From contig JBILFK010000085.1 of assembly GCA_044351685.1 (NCBI GenBank), positions 1-6,756 on the forward strand: a stretch of DNA of 6,756 bases, read 5' to 3'. Position numbers and translations under genes: made by a program. Under the pieces are notes generated by a model that worked only from the letters and a program-made list of their open reading frames with translations, was not told where the DNA came from and searched no databases. The first letter of the stretch is position 1; every line of letters begins with the position of its first letter. The stretch comes from JALHRI01 sp044351685. Its GTDB lineage: Bacteria; Pseudomonadota; Alphaproteobacteria; Rickettsiales; UBA3002. Positions 5,273 to 6,756 of the stretch are shown here, in pieces.

Positions 5273-6127
5273 TTAGCGGTGGGCTTCGCCGCGCTGAAAC
5301 ACGGTGTCGGTAGCCAGCACTTCTTCGACCGCAACGGGGGGTAGGGCGCTGACTTCCGCATAATAGGGCAAGAAATCTGGCCGTGTGCTCTCACGCAGCT
5401 GTTCGAAACTATCGATTACGAAATAATGGTGCTGGAAGGTATCGATACGGTATTTTTGCCGCATGATACGTTTGACATCATACGCCACATGGGTGGCTTT
5501 TTCGCTTAAGCAATAATTCACTTCACCGAGCGAAGAGGAAATACCGGCGCCGTAAATACGGCGACCTTTTGGGGTGTTGATGAGGCCGAACTCGATAGTG
5601 AACCAGTAAAGCGTTTCAAGGTAGGGCAGGTAGTTGTGCTGCATGGCTTTCATGGCGCCTTCGCCGAACGCGTGGAAATAATCGGCAAATACAGGGTTGG
5701 CAATCATCGGCACATGGCCAAACATATCGTGGAAAATATCGGGCTCCTGAAGGTAATCAATTTCTTCGGGGGTGCGTATGAAGGTTGTCACCGGAAACTG
5801 CCGCTTTGCTAAATGCGCAAAAAACACCTCGGCAGGCAGTAACCCCGGCACGGTTACTAAACGCCAGCCGCTTAATTTTTGTAGCTTATCGCTGATGCGA
5901 TCATAATTAGGGATGCCATTTTCGCCTGCGAAATCGAGTGCTTCAATGCCTTGCATATATTCATCGCAGGCCTTGTCTTTCAGGGTGGGCATAATGCGGT
6001 TAAACAAAAACCGCCACATGGCGTGGTGTTCTTCGGTAAATTGTTCCCATTTGAAGTTTACCGTCATGTCTTCGGCGTTCATGCCGGTATAGTCGCCACG
6101 CAGTTCGAAGCCTATTTCTTCACGCAT
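5273..6127 (-). CDS. phhA: Phenylalanine 4-hydroxylase
   Basis: A cytoplasmic non-haem iron monooxygenase that converts L-phenylalanine to L-tyrosine with O2 and a reduced pterin. It has 284 residues, the size of bacterial enzymes that lack the regulatory ACT domain of animal homologues. The facial triad is complete: H133 and H138 in PDIFHDMFGHVPM and E179 in YWFTIEFGL. The segments GWRLVTVPGL, FPVTTFIRTPEE (substrate and pterin pocket) and IYGAGISSSLGE are family hallmarks. The ATG at 6127 is preceded on the - strand by AGGGGAG at 5-nt spacing, which excludes the internal Met16 and Met21. It diverges from hppD, which acts two steps later. The pterin carbinolamine dehydratase (phhB) that often accompanies it is not in the window. 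Confidence 0.97.
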   Translation of the reverse strand: MREEIGFELRGDYTGMNAEDMTVNFKWEQFTEEHHAMWRFLFNRIMPTLKDKACDEYMQGIEALDFAGENGIPNYDRISDKLQKLSGWRLVTVPGLLPAEVFFAHLAKRQFPVTTFIRTPEEIDYLQEPDIFHDMFGHVPMIANPVFADYFHAFGEGAMKAMQHNYLPYLETLYWFTIEFGLINTPKGRRIYGAGISSSLGEVNYCLSEKATHVAYDVKRIMRQKYRIDTFQHHYFVIDSFEQLRESTRPDFLPYYAEVSALPPVAVEEVLATDTVFQRGEAHR

Positions 6128-6144
6128 GAAATCTCCCCTGAATA

Positions 6145-6152
6145 GTGGGCAC
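6145..6152. promoter_or_regulatory. GTGGGCAC copy 1, candidate operator at the phhA start region
   Basis: The octamer GTGGGCAC (GTG-GG-CAC, with dyad arms) overlaps the downstream edge of the phhA -10 box. An identical copy sits at the hppD start region. Confidence 0.35.
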
Positions 6153-6159
6153 TATAGCA
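6151..6159 (-). promoter_or_regulatory. Extended -10 promoter candidate for phhA
   Basis: On the - strand the sequence reads TGCTATAGT, matching the extended -10 form TGnTATAAT at all but one position. No good -35 lies 16-18 bp upstream, as is common for extended -10 promoters. The predicted start is near 6144, leaving a short leader with the Shine-Dalgarno site GGGGAG. Confidence 0.45.
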
Positions 6160-6175
6160 TGTTGCGGCTGCGAGG

Positions 6176-6192
6176 CTAGCACTTGCTAGTGC
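6176..6192. repeat. Two overlapping inverted repeats in the phhA-hppD divergent region
   Basis: CTAGC-ACTT-GCTAG (6176-6189) and GCACT-TGCT-AGTGC (6179-6192) are both perfect and share their central bases. They lie between the divergent promoters and overlap the -35 box proposed for hppD, a suitable place for a shared regulator. They could also be chance in a short GC-rich region. Confidence 0.4.
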
Positions 6193-6211
6193 GGCGCAAT
6201 ATGGCTATGGT
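6183..6211 (+). promoter_or_regulatory. Candidate promoter of hppD
   Basis: TTGCTA (6183-6188) and TATGGT (6206-6211) are 17 bp apart, with a predicted start near 6218 and a leader of about 20 nt. The boxes match sigma-70 only moderately, but flanking bases and spacing coincide with those upstream of tdh. Confidence 0.4.
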
Positions 6212-6217
6212 GGGCAC
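6210..6217. promoter_or_regulatory. GTGGGCAC copy 2, candidate operator at the hppD start region
   Basis: This exact second copy of the octamer at 6145-6152 overlaps the end of the hppD -10 box and reaches the predicted start. The two copies are 65 bp apart, one at each divergent promoter. Confidence 0.35.
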
Positions 6218-6237
6218 GCATCAGCAAGGGAGCATCT

Positions 6238-6756
6238 ATGACGGCACAGGCACTGAATCCTATCAGCGATATTAACCCCATGGGCACCGATGGCTTTGAA
6301 TTCGTGGAATATGCCGCGCGCGAACCTGCACAGCTTGAAGCGCTTTTTACCACGCTGGGCTTCCAGAAAATTGCCAAGCATCGTTCCAAAGAAGTCTATT
6401 TGTGGCGGCAGGGCGATATTAATTTTATCCTGAATGTGCAGCCCGGCAGCCATGCCGAATCGTTTTATAATGCGCATGGGCCTTCGGCCAACGCGATGGC
6501 GTTCCGCGTGAAAGATTCAGCCGCGGCAATCGCCCGCGCCAAAAGCCTGGGCGCCACCGTGGTGGCCAGCAATGTCGGGCCGATGGAGCTTTCCATCCCC
6601 GCAATTGAAGGCATTGGTGGCAGCCTGATTTATCTGGTCGATAGGTACGGCGCGCAATCCATTTACGATATCGATTTTGTGCCGCTTGCTGGCGTGAACC
6701 AACACCCTGAAGGCAATGGGCTTAGCTATATCGATCACCTGACACACAACGTGCAG
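6238..6756 (+). CDS. hppD: 4-hydroxyphenylpyruvate dioxygenase (3'-truncated by window edge)
   Basis: The enzyme converts 4-hydroxyphenylpyruvate to homogentisate, using Fe(II) and O2, in tyrosine breakdown. The visible 173 residues are the N-terminal vicinal-oxygen-chelate domain and the start of the second. The MGTDGFEFVEYAA opening, LGF-KIAKHRSKEVYLWRQGDINFI and the HGPS--AMAFRV segment are typical. The first iron ligand is H167 in IDHLTHNV; the other His and the Glu lie beyond the window. The full protein is usually about 350-380 residues, so roughly half is present. The ATG at 6238 has GGGAG (6228-6232) 5 nt upstream. The reading frame is open to the last base, so the gene is cut by the window and not broken. 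It diverges from phhA in the same pathway. Confidence 0.95.
   Translation, partial: MTAQALNPISDINPMGTDGFEFVEYAAREPAQLEALFTTLGFQKIAKHRSKEVYLWRQGDINFILNVQPGSHAESFYNAHGPSANAMAFRVKDSAAAIARAKSLGATVVASNVGPMELSIPAIEGIGGSLIYLVDRYGAQSIYDIDFVPLAGVNQHPEGNGLSYIDHLTHNVQ

Noticed and set aside
5135..5344. Open frame of 69 codons on the + strand across the gap between the membrane gene and phhA
   Set aside because: It runs antisense into the well-supported phhA coding end, has no ribosome site I can see and shows no recognisable motif.
5439..5448. Second copy of the GTATCGATAC palindrome
   Set aside because: It lies inside the phhA coding sequence and is explained by ordinary Tyr-Arg-Ile-Asp-Thr codons, so I do not count it as an operator.
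1..6756. Mobile elements, CRISPR repeats, tRNA or rRNA genes, frameshifted pseudogenes
   Set aside because: I looked on both strands and saw no transposase, regularly spaced repeats, structural RNA pattern or broken frame. The only incomplete gene is cut by the window edge.

Overview
The window looks like a chromosomal stretch of a Gram-negative bacterium, probably a proteobacterium. An alphaproteobacterium is my best guess, from the gene set and a GC content of roughly one half, but there is no rRNA or other marker to prove it. I see no mobile element, CRISPR array or RNA gene. Seven genes are complete and one runs off the right edge. No gap between genes exceeds about 180 bases.

Left third (1-1791, + strand): three tandem paralogues of small secreted beta-rich proteins that I place in the DUF4402 family. 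Each has a Sec signal peptide, about 147 mature residues, one conserved CX10C pair and a C-terminal strand ending in a penultimate tyrosine. An almost consensus sigma-54 (-24/-12) promoter precedes the first gene. A perfect 10-bp stem-loop separates the first gene from the second. The first gene also has much stronger codon bias than the other two. Together this looks like a major subunit followed by two less-expressed relatives, perhaps a pilus-like or surface structure. That role is inference: no chaperone, usher or other assembly gene is visible.

Middle (1820-4117, + strand): tdh and kbl, translationally coupled by an ATGA overlap. They convert threonine to 2-amino-3-ketobutyrate and then to glycine plus acetyl-CoA. 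The 3' end of kbl overlaps, by 8 bp, a convergent gene for an unrecognised protein with four membrane-like segments and a Pro/Gln/Ala-rich tail (4110-5096, - strand).

Right third (5273-6756): phhA (phenylalanine 4-hydroxylase, - strand) and hppD (4-hydroxyphenylpyruvate dioxygenase, + strand, truncated by the window edge) diverge from a 110-bp control region. They act in the phenylalanine/tyrosine to homogentisate route; the transaminase step between them is not encoded here. The shared region holds two copies of GTGGGCAC, each at the -10/start region of one promoter, and a pair of overlapping inverted repeats. The hppD promoter candidate shares an ACTTGCNAG-N13-GGCTATGG layout with the region upstream of tdh, hinting that the two catabolic units use the same promoter type or regulator.
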